Shown: positions 43,844-50,188 of the stretch, one piece after another
Layout of the letters: every line of letters begins with the position of its first letter
Position numbering within the stretch: position 1 is the stretch's first letter
Assembly: GCF_003385395.1 (NCBI RefSeq)
Contig: NZ_QNUG01000027.1
Coordinates: 1-50,188 of the forward strand
Direction of reading: 5' to 3'
Length of the DNA stretch: 50,188 nucleotides
Source of the DNA: Epilithonimonas hispanica
GTDB taxonomy: Bacteria > Bacteroidota > Bacteroidia > Flavobacteriales > Weeksellaceae
Notes under the pieces: model-generated
Database searches by the model: none
Seen by the model: only the letters and a program-made list of their open reading frames with translations
What the model was told of the DNA's origin: nothing
Translations under genes and position numbers: made by a program

Positions 43844-44146
43844 TTATTTATTTTTATTCATCAATTCTTTAATTTTTCTCTCTTCCCAGTTTCTTCCCAA
43901 AACAAATTGCGGAACAAAAACACTCATTCCGTGAGCTACCAGACCAATTCCCCAAAAAATCAAAGTGATGAAATTCTTATATTGAAAATAACTTTCGCCA
44001 GGTTTCAAATCCTGAATATTGATAAATACAATAAACAGATTGACAAGAATATAAATCGTTAAATGTGAATAAAAACCTTTGAGTTTTTTTACTCTTTTCT
44101 TAGCTTCAAGATATTTGATATCGTCTTGTTTATTAATAATTTCCAT
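43844..44146 (-). CDS. 2TM domain protein (second stand-alone copy)
   Basis: 100 residues with the pattern K-Y-L-E-A-K-K-R-V-K-K-L-K-G-F-Y, two membrane helices (SHLTIYILVNLFIVFINI and FITLIFWGIGLVAHGMSVFV) and R-N-W-E-E-R-K-I-K-E-L-M. It is close in sequence to the 2TM part joined to the kinase (GIGLVAHGM is shared). Its start overlaps the end of the previous 2TM gene by 14 bases, implying coupled translation. Confidence 0.82.
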   Translation of the reverse strand: MEIINKQDDIKYLEAKKRVKKLKGFYSHLTIYILVNLFIVFINIQDLKPGESYFQYKNFITLIFWGIGLVAHGMSVFVPQFVLGRNWEERKIKELMNKNK

Positions 44147-44432
44147 TGTTTTGTTTTTTTATTTCTTTGTTAATCATATCACTTTCCCAGTCGGAATTGA
44201 AGAAAAATAATTTGACACCTTTGATTGCTAAAATCAATCCCCAAATGATGAAAATCCAAGAAACCTTCGTATCGCCAAGATTTTGAGGAAAACCGTGTTT
44301 GAAGAATTTGACACCGTAAATTACTCCGAATACGATTGCAAAAACAAGCAATCCAGAATAGAAGTTTTTGATTTTTTCCACTCTTTCCACCGCCATTTCG
44401 TAACGTGGATTTTCTTTGTTAATATTTTCCAT
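44133..44432 (-). CDS. 2TM domain protein (first stand-alone copy)
   Basis: 99 residues from the Met at 44432, five bases after the kinase stop. A longer frame reaching 44570 would overlap the kinase and begin with non-family sequence. Pattern: R-Y-E-M-A-V-E-R-V-E-K-I-K-N-F-Y, helices SGLLVFAIVFGVIYGVKFF and WIFIIWGLILAIKGVKLFFF, then S-D-W-E-S-D-M-I-N-K-E-I. It is the most diverged of the set. Confidence 0.8.
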   Translation of the reverse strand: MENINKENPRYEMAVERVEKIKNFYSGLLVFAIVFGVIYGVKFFKHGFPQNLGDTKVSWIFIIWGLILAIKGVKLFFFNSDWESDMINKEIKKQNNGNY

Positions 44433-44437
44433 TGTGA

Positions 44438-45766
44438 TTATTTTTTGAATTGATCCTTGTTCATTATCTCTTGGATTTTCTTTTCTTCCCAGTTTTTCCC
44501 GATTGCGAAGACGTTCATCCCGTGAGCTAACAGTCCGATTCCCCAGCCTAGCATTGGCCAATAAAACCAAAGTTGTCTTGGAGAAGTCATAAGGTTAACG
44601 ATTACCAAAAACGGAATGATAATGCAATATGAGATAAGATTTCCGTAGAATCCTTTGATTTCTTTTACTCTTTTTACTGCTTTTTCGTAAGCAATACTTT
44701 CTGTTTCTTGTGTAGTGTAAGTTGTCATTGTCTGAGATTTTTTTTCTATTAATATTGGTATTTTTACTTTGAATGTCTGTTCTGTTTTTTCTATAAAAAC
44801 ATTGTCTTTTGTAAGAAGTGCGTAACGTTGAACGATGTTAGCCAAACCAATCCCTGCACTTTCTTTAAGTTGTTCTCTTACTTGAAGATTATTTTCGATG
44901 GAGAGAAATTTTCCTTCTGTGAAGATTCTGATATTCAATGGTTTTGATGAGGTTGCGAAATTATGTTTGATACAATTTTCCAACAATAATTGTAACGAAA
45001 GCGGAACAACTAACTTTTGCAAATCATCTGGATTAATATCAAAAGTGAAATCAACGCTGTCTTCAAATCTGGTTTTTAAAAGGTTGCAATAGATTTTAGC
45101 AAATTCTATCTCATCCTCCACTTTTACCATCTCCTTATCTTTCTGTTCCAAAACGTAACGGTAAATCTTTGACATCGATGTCGTGAATTTCTGAGCCTGT
45201 TCCGGATTTTCATCTATCAAAGCTGTTAAAACATTCAGAGAATTAAACAAAAAATGCGGATCCAATTGATTCTTCAAAGATTCGAATTGTGCGTTGGCAG
45301 ATTTTGCGATTAACTTCTGTTCTACAACTTCTTGTTTAGTGTTCTTTTTCAATTCCTCCATAAAACCTTTGGCGTGTAGAAAAGCAGAAATCATCAAGGC
45401 GAAATTTATCATAAACCAGTTGACAAAATTGTACTTCCCGGAAAAAAATACTTCTGGTGTAGCCACTTTTTGGATGATGACATAGTTGATATAATTACAA
45501 GCATAAACAACTATAAAATTGACAATAACGGTTAGTACAATTCCTAAAATGGTTCTAACTCTGGTCTGTTCCGTCCATGAAAATTTTTTGTTGAGGAAAT
45601 CATTTAAAAAACCATTACTTAAGCCTAATCCAAAAGCATACATTCCTGAAATAAGCAAGTTATAACCAAAGCTTTCCAAAGTTTTTTCATCAGAGAAAAA
45701 AGTAAAGAAAAAAATGGATGAGCCTAGTGTAATCCACGTGAGTGTTATTAATGGTTTCTTATTCAT
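44438..45766 (-). CDS. LytS-type sensor histidine kinase joined to a 2TM domain
   Basis: 442 residues as read. Four membrane helices (1-130) lead to a His-kinase domain with His171 in NQLDPHFLFNSLN and an ATPase part (LLLENCIKHNF ... AGIGLANIVQRY). From about 347 (MTTYTTQETES) a full 2TM domain follows: YEKAVKRVKEIKGFYGN, two helices, G-K-N-W-E-E-K-K-I-Q-E-I-M. The junction crosses eight A residues (44738-44745). With seven, the kinase would stop at TGA overlapping the ATG of a separate 2TM gene (ATGA, 44725-44728). So this may be two genes joined by mutation, slippage or sequencing error. Confidence 0.85.
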   Translation of the reverse strand: MNKKPLITLTWITLGSSIFFFTFFSDEKTLESFGYNLLISGMYAFGLGLSNGFLNDFLNKKFSWTEQTRVRTILGIVLTVIVNFIVVYACNYINYVIIQKVATPEVFFSGKYNFVNWFMINFALMISAFLHAKGFMEELKKNTKQEVVEQKLIAKSANAQFESLKNQLDPHFLFNSLNVLTALIDENPEQAQKFTTSMSKIYRYVLEQKDKEMVKVEDEIEFAKIYCNLLKTRFEDSVDFTFDINPDDLQKLVVPLSLQLLLENCIKHNFATSSKPLNIRIFTEGKFLSIENNLQVREQLKESAGIGLANIVQRYALLTKDNVFIEKTEQTFKVKIPILIEKKSQTMTTYTTQETESIAYEKAVKRVKEIKGFYGNLISYCIIIPFLVIVNLMTSPRQLWFYWPMLGWGIGLLAHGMNVFAIGKNWEEKKIQEIMNKDQFKK

Positions 45767-45783
45767 ATTTTAATTTGTTGGTT

Positions 45784-45814
45784 CAAAATTATTTCAATAA
45801 CAGAAGTTAAGCAA
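45784..45814 (-). promoter_or_regulatory. Promoter of the kinase-2TM-LytTR operon
   Basis: On the minus strand TTG (45812-45814), 20 bases and TAATTTTG (45784-45791) match the consensus, 17 bases before the kinase start codon. Confidence 0.7.
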
Positions 45815-45923
45815 TAAATAGTGACCGAACTGTAGAAAAAACCAACTGAATTGCAAAAATTGTTATTTCGGATAAAATAAAAAGGAACACTATTTGCTTT
45901 TGAGAACTGAAATTAATATTGGT

Positions 45924-46118
45924 ATGAACAGAAATATCGAAATAATATTTGCAGGATTATTTGGTACAGCCGCGGTCCTGAGCGCAATTGCAGTAAGGAA
46001 ATATTTAAAAAACAGAATTTATAAAAGTGATTATTCTGACCATCATTTGCTATTTGGATCGCCAAAGAAATGTTATGCTTCTCCAAATGATGGTGTAGAG
46101 TTGGACGCATTCCTTTAA
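45924..46118 (+). CDS. Small single-helix membrane protein
   Basis: 64 residues from ATG at 45924 (an in-frame start at 45894 would be further upstream). One membrane helix near the N-terminus (IEIIFAGLFGTAAVLSAIAV) is followed by a basic stretch R-K-Y-L-K-N-R-I-Y-K and a polar tail. I do not recognise the family. It is divergent from the kinase operon and is followed by a hairpin with T tail, which supports a real transcript. Confidence 0.5.
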   Translation: MNRNIEIIFAGLFGTAAVLSAIAVRKYLKNRIYKSDYSDHHLLFGSPKKCYASPNDGVELDAFL

Positions 46119-46140
46119 ACACACACTATTTTAATTATAC

Positions 46141-46173
46141 AAATTTCCGGTTCTTTATGTGCCGGATTTTTTT
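46141..46173 (+). terminator. Terminator after the single-helix protein
   Basis: TCCGG and CCGGA pair across a loop of about 11 bases and are followed by seven T residues. The 150 bases from here to the radical SAM gene hold nothing else that I recognise. Confidence 0.65.
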
Positions 46174-46322
46174 GTGGAAAACTTTCAAGAATTTTAAGAT
46201 ATTTTTCATTTTCCAAGTGATAATTTTGAACTCATTCTCTCGCTGATTTTCCAGATTGCGCAAATTATTTCTCATTGTAAATCTGCTAAAATCAATTAAA
46301 TCTGCGAGAAAATTAGATTCTA

Positions 46323-47363
46323 ATGTCAGATTTAATTCCAAAAGGTCAAGGTGCACAACGTAATGTCATCAACCGATTCGACAGATATACTTTCGAACCG
46401 GAAGACTATGAATTGGATAAAATCAAAACGCAGGTTACAGAAGTTTTTCCAAAGACGATTATCAATGTTTTGAAAAGTCCGGATCTTTCAATGGATTATT
46501 CTATGAATCCATATCAAGGTTGCGAACACGGCTGTTCTTATTGTTTTGCGCGACCAACTCACGAGTTTTGGGGTTACAGCGCCGGAGTTGATTTTGAAAG
46601 AAAATTAATGGTCAAGAAAAATGCGCCAGAACTTCTGGAAAAAACATTTCAAAAGAAATCTTACATTCCAAAACCAATTATGCTTTCTGGAAATACAGAC
46701 TGTTATCAACCCATTGAAAGACAATTCGAAATCACAAGAAAATTGCTTCAGGTTTGTTTGGATTACAGACATCCGGTTTCCATTATTACAAAAAATGCTT
46801 TGGTTTTGAGAGATTTGGATATTCTTGAAAAAATGGTGGAGAAAAATTTGATTTCGGTTTCGATGAGCATTCCGACGCTTAATGAAGATTTGAGAAGAGT
46901 AATGGAACCAAGAACTTCCACCGCAAAAAACAAATTGAAAGCCATTGAAGTTTTATCTGAGAAAAATATTCCTGTGAATGTGATGATTGCACCTGTCATT
47001 CCGGCTTTGACAAGTGACGAAAGTTTATCCATTATGAAATCCGTTTCCGAAGCCGGTGCAAGAAGTTGCGGTTACACTTTAGTCAGACTGAATGACACTG
47101 TTGAACCTGTTTTTGTTCAATGGTTGGAAGCACATTTCCCAGACAGAAAGGATAAAGTCCTGAATCTCATCCGCTCAATGCGAGGCGGAAATCTCGGTGA
47201 AAAACGATTTGTCCAACGTTATCAAGGCGAAGGAAACATCGCAGAAATGATTCATAAAACATTTGAAATTGGGAAGAAGAAATTTTTTAATAACAGAGAA
47301 AGAGCAATCCTCACAACCGAACATTTTACAGGAAACAAGACACAACAACTGAGATTGTTTTGA
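46323..47363 (+). CDS. PA0069/SplB-like radical SAM protein
   Basis: 346 residues. The cluster motif is C-E-H-G-C-S-Y-C-F (Cys67, Cys71, Cys74), which binds the [4Fe-4S] centre that cleaves S-adenosylmethionine. NPYQGCEHGCSYCFARPTHE and LSGNTDCYQPIERQFEITR are typical of the PA0069 family, related to spore photoproduct lyase but in non-spore-formers; the reaction is unknown. It stands alone, before the IS element. Confidence 0.87.
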   Translation: MSDLIPKGQGAQRNVINRFDRYTFEPEDYELDKIKTQVTEVFPKTIINVLKSPDLSMDYSMNPYQGCEHGCSYCFARPTHEFWGYSAGVDFERKLMVKKNAPELLEKTFQKKSYIPKPIMLSGNTDCYQPIERQFEITRKLLQVCLDYRHPVSIITKNALVLRDLDILEKMVEKNLISVSMSIPTLNEDLRRVMEPRTSTAKNKLKAIEVLSEKNIPVNVMIAPVIPALTSDESLSIMKSVSEAGARSCGYTLVRLNDTVEPVFVQWLEAHFPDRKDKVLNLIRSMRGGNLGEKRFVQRYQGEGNIAEMIHKTFEIGKKKFFNNRERAILTTEHFTGNKTQQLRLF

Positions 47364-47405
47364 TCCTTAAAAATATAAAATATTCAAGCTACAACCTAAT
47401 AAAAA

Positions 47406-49124
47406 AGAATCCGTCTCACAACAAAATTTGAGGCGGATTTTTTATTTCAGTAAAATGTATATTATTTTGGAAAATAGAAAAAGTTGTCCTCTTTAGGCAA
47501 CTTTCTTTCTTAGATTGTGTGCTAAAGCGTGTAAACCGAACTCCAATTCTACTTTTTTCAGACCTTTGAGGGTAAACCGCTTAAAATTATTGCAATGTTT
47601 GAGATGTGCAAACACAGGTTCTACTTCAACCGAGCGTTGTTTTCTTTTTTTAATGCCTTTTTCACTGTTTAAAAGTTTTCGTATTTTCTCTTTGTAATCT
47701 TCCAAATGATGGTTCCGTTCGATGCTTCGGTTTTCTTTGGAACTGTGGCAAACGCCTCTAATTGGGCATCCATCGCAGTTTTTAGCCTGATAATGGGAGA
47801 GCTTTTGAGGATAACCGGTCTTGGTTTTGCGCGTGCTTTCGTGCGTTTTTTCCATCTTTTGTCCCATCGGACAAACGTAAAAATCGTCTTCCCCGTTGTA
47901 ATGCAGATTTTCTTTGCTGAAAATCTTGTGTTTCGCCTGATAACGGGCATTCTGCTCTTTGTCGAAAGTATTGTATTTTACAAATGGTGTAATATTGTTC
48001 TGTTCCAATAATTCGTAGTTCTGCTCGCTTCCGTACCCCGCATCAGCAGTGAGTTCTTCCAACTCTTCCATTCTTTTTTTACCAAACAATTTCTCAAAAT
48101 TTTCCAAATGACGCTCCAAAGTATTGATATCATTGGTTTGCTGATGGATGGTATAATTGACGATGATTTGATTCTCTGTGGAAATCTGTGCATTATAAGC
48201 CGGTTTGAGCTGTCCATTCATCATGTGATCGTCCTTCATTCTCATGAAAGTAGCATCTTCATCGGTCTTGCTGTAGGAATTCCGCTCTGCTAAAATAGCT
48301 TCCTGAGCTTCGTATTTATCGAGGTTTTTCTCAAAATTTTTTTTAATGTAATTCAGTTTGGCTTTGGCTTTTTTGTCGGAATCGGTTTTACCCCCGCTGC
48401 CTTTTAATTTGGCATTGATATTTTCTGCCGTTTGCCGGATTTTTTCTTTGCTGATCTCTTTGAACTCCGGCGGTTCAGGGTCTTTATCTTCTTCCTTTGC
48501 CACACTTTGAGCGTATTTCCAGAGCTCTTCCAGCTGACGAAGCATTTTTTCTTTGTTGGTTTTGATGGCATTTGCCCAGACAAAAGTGTAGCGACCCGCC
48601 TGTGCTTCAATTTTGGTTCCGTCTACAAACACCTGTTTCAGGCTCACCAAACCTTCTTCTGCCAAAAGCAAAACCACCTGTGAGAAAATATTTTTGAAGG
48701 CGGCTTCAAGTTTATGGGTACGAAAACGGTTCACGGTATTGTGATCCACGATGCTCATGTTGGAGAGCCACATGAAGTTGATGTTTTCACGAAGCGCTTT
48801 TTCGATTTTCCGCGATGAATAAATATTGTTCATATACGCAAAAACCATCACCTTGAGCATCATCACGGGATGATAACTGGGATTTCCTTCTTTGCTGTAA
48901 GCTTTCAGGAGCGGGTCAATGTTTACCTTCTCCAAAATATCATTAACGATCCGAACAGGATGATTTTCGGGAATCAAATCCTCAAAACTATAAGGAAACA
49001 AAACCAACTGATTTTGATTGTAATGCTTAAAATTCATAAACAACTGTCTGATTATCAGATATAAATATACAAAAACCCTCAATAATAACCAAAAAAAATC
49101 CGCCTCAGTTGTGAGACGGATTCT
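47406..49124 (-). mobile_element. Complete IS1182-family insertion sequence
   Basis: The element is bounded by perfect 17-bp terminal inverted repeats, AGAATCCGTCTCACAAC at 47406-47422 and its complement at 49108-49124. Each end also forms its own hairpin of about 11 bp with one mismatch, so both may terminate transcription. It contains one transposase gene. No obvious target duplication flanks it (left flank CTAATAAAA, right flank GCTCCTCTT). A second copy, in the same orientation, begins the window at position 97 and continues beyond it. Confidence 0.88.
47493..49037 (-). CDS. IS1182-family transposase
   Basis: 514 residues from Met at 49037 (MNFKHYNQNQLVLFPYSFED), the usual start of this family; an upstream in-frame start would lie in the non-coding end. 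DUF772 N-terminal domain (HPVMMLKVMVFAYMNNIYSS, VDHNTVNRFR), then the DDE catalytic domain with VFVDGTKIEAQAGRY (first Asp) and ELTADAGYGSEQNYELLE (second Asp), and a C-terminal VEPVFAHLKHCNNF (Glu). Reading frame is intact, so the element may be active. Confidence 0.93.
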   Translation of the reverse strand: MNFKHYNQNQLVLFPYSFEDLIPENHPVRIVNDILEKVNIDPLLKAYSKEGNPSYHPVMMLKVMVFAYMNNIYSSRKIEKALRENINFMWLSNMSIVDHNTVNRFRTHKLEAAFKNIFSQVVLLLAEEGLVSLKQVFVDGTKIEAQAGRYTFVWANAIKTNKEKMLRQLEELWKYAQSVAKEEDKDPEPPEFKEISKEKIRQTAENINAKLKGSGGKTDSDKKAKAKLNYIKKNFEKNLDKYEAQEAILAERNSYSKTDEDATFMRMKDDHMMNGQLKPAYNAQISTENQIIVNYTIHQQTNDINTLERHLENFEKLFGKKRMEELEELTADAGYGSEQNYELLEQNNITPFVKYNTFDKEQNARYQAKHKIFSKENLHYNGEDDFYVCPMGQKMEKTHESTRKTKTGYPQKLSHYQAKNCDGCPIRGVCHSSKENRSIERNHHLEDYKEKIRKLLNSEKGIKKRKQRSVEVEPVFAHLKHCNNFKRFTLKGLKKVELEFGLHALAHNLRKKVA

Positions 49125-49125
49125 G

Positions 49126-49142
49126 CTCCTCTTGCTGGGCTC
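49126..49142 (-). other. Possible tRNA 3'-end fragment (attachment-site-like)
   Basis: Read on the minus strand, GAGCCCAGCAAGAGGAG looks like the end of a tRNA: the last T-loop bases, the 3' T-stem strand CCAGC, the acceptor strand AAGAGGA and G73 as in tRNA-Asn. It ends one base from the IS terminus. The expected T-loop (TTC) does not continue on the other side. The tRNA identification rests on memory of Bacteroidota tRNA-Asn and cannot be proven here. Confidence 0.35.
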
Positions 49143-49252
49143 TCCATATTTTCACAAATTGTTGATAATCTTTATTTTATATATGTTTATTTCTGTAGTA
49201 TGCCTAAAACTATGCCTTTTTAGTCAGGTAAGTATCATATTAAAGTAATATT

Positions 49253-49657
49253 CTAGAGATATAATTCTTTTAAAATCTTACTATTTCCATATCTTATTTC
49301 TAATGTATATTCTGAAGGATTATGTATAAACCATAATTCCAACTCTCCATCTAATGTATAAATTTCTATTGTAGAACTTTTATATGTTAGTGGCTTACTT
49401 TCTCCTAACTTTGAAATAATTAAATCTTTGAAGGTTTCTAAATCTTCTTTTTTCAATTTTTCATAAGTCAGTATAACTAATTCTAGAATATCATAATTAA
49501 AAATTAGTTCAATATTATCTGTCTGTGTACTGTAGAAATCTATATTTCCAAAGTAAATGTAACTATCATAATTTTTTAATTTAACTTCTTTAATTTCCAA
49601 CTGATATTCCCAAATTTCATAGTCTGCACCTATTGCAAATGGAAGATTAATATTCAT
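49253..49657 (-). CDS. Unrecognised acidic cytoplasmic protein
   Basis: 134 residues from Met at 49657 (MNINLPFAIGADYEIWEYQL); an earlier Met at 49675 is possible. No signal peptide and no membrane segment. The sequence is strand-rich with an amphipathic helix in the middle (YEKLKKEDLETFKDLIISKL) and conserved-looking W residues (EIWEYQL, LELWFIHN). Size and composition resemble immunity proteins of polymorphic toxins, but I see no motif that identifies a family. It lies in the A/T-rich accessory edge past the IS. Confidence 0.6.
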   Translation of the reverse strand: MNINLPFAIGADYEIWEYQLEIKEVKLKNYDSYIYFGNIDFYSTQTDNIELIFNYDILELVILTYEKLKKEDLETFKDLIISKLGESKPLTYKSSTIEIYTLDGELELWFIHNPSEYTLEIRYGNSKILKELYL

Positions 49658-49718
49658 ATTTTTAATGAAAACCACTCTAAATGAAGAGTGGCTAAATTAA
49701 ACTTATTCAATAATTTTT

Positions 49719-50087
49719 CTATTTTGGTGCTTCATAAGTCTTTAAAATTATATCATGTATAAGCATCTTACTTGTTAAAAAAGTAATAAAGCTTAATGGA
49801 AAGAATATATACTTAAAAATATATCTTAAAAATAGAAATCTATAATCCAAAGCTACTTTTCCATTCCAATAATAAACTTTTAAATGCATAAATTTTTGCC
49901 CAATTGACTGTTTCCACAAGATAATTGAGAAAAAGAAAATCAGTATAGATATAATAATAGAAAAAAACACATAATGTTCTATATCATAAAATTTCACTAT
50001 TAGAAATACTGCTATTATGAAAAATAGATCAATGATTTGAGCATAAAATCTTAAATCATAACTATTAACATCTTTTGAATCTGCCAA
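49719..50087 (-). CDS. RDD-family membrane protein
   Basis: 122 residues with about three membrane helices. YDLRFYAQIIDLFFIIAVFL carries the R...D pair of RDD proteins and WKQSIGQKFMHLKVYYWNG fits the second conserved block of the family (S-x-G-Q-K). RDD proteins are poorly understood; some act as Na+/H+ antiporters. It precedes the unrecognised gene by 61 bases in the same direction, so the two may be co-transcribed. Confidence 0.72.
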   Translation of the reverse strand: MADSKDVNSYDLRFYAQIIDLFFIIAVFLIVKFYDIEHYVFFSIIISILIFFFSIILWKQSIGQKFMHLKVYYWNGKVALDYRFLFLRYIFKYIFFPLSFITFLTSKMLIHDIILKTYEAPK

Positions 50088-50119
50088 TGTGGATATGCAA
50101 ATAAAAATTCCAGTATAAG

Positions 50120-50188
50120 TTAAGCTACATTTTGATAAATTTTGTTTTGATTGTTAAACTCTTCAATAGTTTGATAATTCAAAGCACT
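50120..50188 (-). CDS. C-terminal end of a transposase (IS3-like, cut by window edge)
   Basis: The last 22 codons on the minus strand read S-A-L-N-Y-Q-T-I-E-E-F, then N-N-Q-N-K-I-Y-Q-N-V-A and TAA at 50120-50122. H/S-x-L-x-Y-x-T-P/I-x-E-F near the C-terminus is the usual ending of rve-type integrase cores in IS3-family transposases. The rest lies outside the window. It supports a mobile-element-rich edge. Confidence 0.6.
   Translation of the reverse strand, partial: SALNYQTIEEFNNQNKIYQNVA

Noticed and set aside
44433-44570. Extended N-terminus of the first stand-alone 2TM protein
   Set aside because: It would overlap the kinase 3' end with non-family, Arg-rich residues; the Met at 44432 gives the normal 2TM start.
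1-49124. Composite transposon between the two IS copies
   Set aside because: The interval holds essential chromosomal genes (glyS, prfA, dnaB, clpC) in ordinary order, with nothing like cargo; the copies are independent insertions.
1-50188. Complete tRNA or rRNA genes
   Set aside because: No cloverleaf-type sequence or rRNA segment was recognised by eye; only the short tRNA-like end at 49126-49142 was seen. A tRNA scan was not possible here.

Overview
The window looks like the chromosome of a low-GC Flavobacteriia member, most like Chryseobacterium and its relatives in Weeksellaceae. Supporting signs are type IX secretion sorting domains (126-296, 13373-15660), a SusC/SusD remnant, DUF5687 and DUF4251 proteins, a eukaryote-type glycyl-tRNA synthetase, and repeated promoters of the Bacteroidota form TTG-N19/20-TAnnTTTG in place of sigma70 boxes. 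Genus is an inference; no rRNA is present and no complete tRNA was recognised.

Layout. 1-300: the end of an IS1182-family element and a sorting-domain gene fragment. 480-5171: a metNIQ importer on the minus strand and lysA on the plus strand, diverging from a repeat-rich spacer. Each has what looks like an amino-acid attenuator: promoter, short leader peptide (Cys-Cys for metNIQ, Lys-rich for lysA), switching helices and a terminator before the first gene. 5200-10850: two secreted TonB-C-like proteins, a Crp/Fnr regulator, surE, the tail-specific protease prc and a DUF1905 protein. 10856-17501: glyS, an RluA-type pseudouridine synthase, a frameshifted beta-propeller T9SS protein and a TPR-HTH membrane regulator. 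17726-24205: pyrD, cydAB with an odd downstream membrane frame, an outer-membrane barrel and a decayed susCD pair. 24343-33418: prfA, fumC, a Crp/Fnr regulator next to an SMR exporter, an ABC exporter, dnaB and rnhA. 33442-42695: a cytochrome c lipoprotein, meaB, a glycosyltransferase, clpC, a third Crp/Fnr regulator, a barrel protein, mnmA and a small secreted protein. 42749-45766: a LytS/LytTR two-component operon containing four 2TM domains. 46323-50188: a radical SAM protein, a complete IS1182-family element, a possible tRNA 3'-end fragment and an accessory edge with an unrecognised protein, an RDD protein and the end of another transposase.

Most of this is core housekeeping sequence: respiration (cydAB, fumC), translation (glyS, prfA, mnmA), replication (dnaB, rnhA) and proteostasis (clpC, prc). 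The unusual material is in the spacers: the two predicted attenuators, two families of dispersed palindromic repeats, and a possible tRNA-derived attachment remnant beside the IS. Several genes are broken or fused at single-base steps, mostly in homopolymers (14078-14082, 21201-21206, 23582-23585, 44738-44745; one near 22658), so true decay, slippage and sequencing error must be separated before those genes are interpreted.
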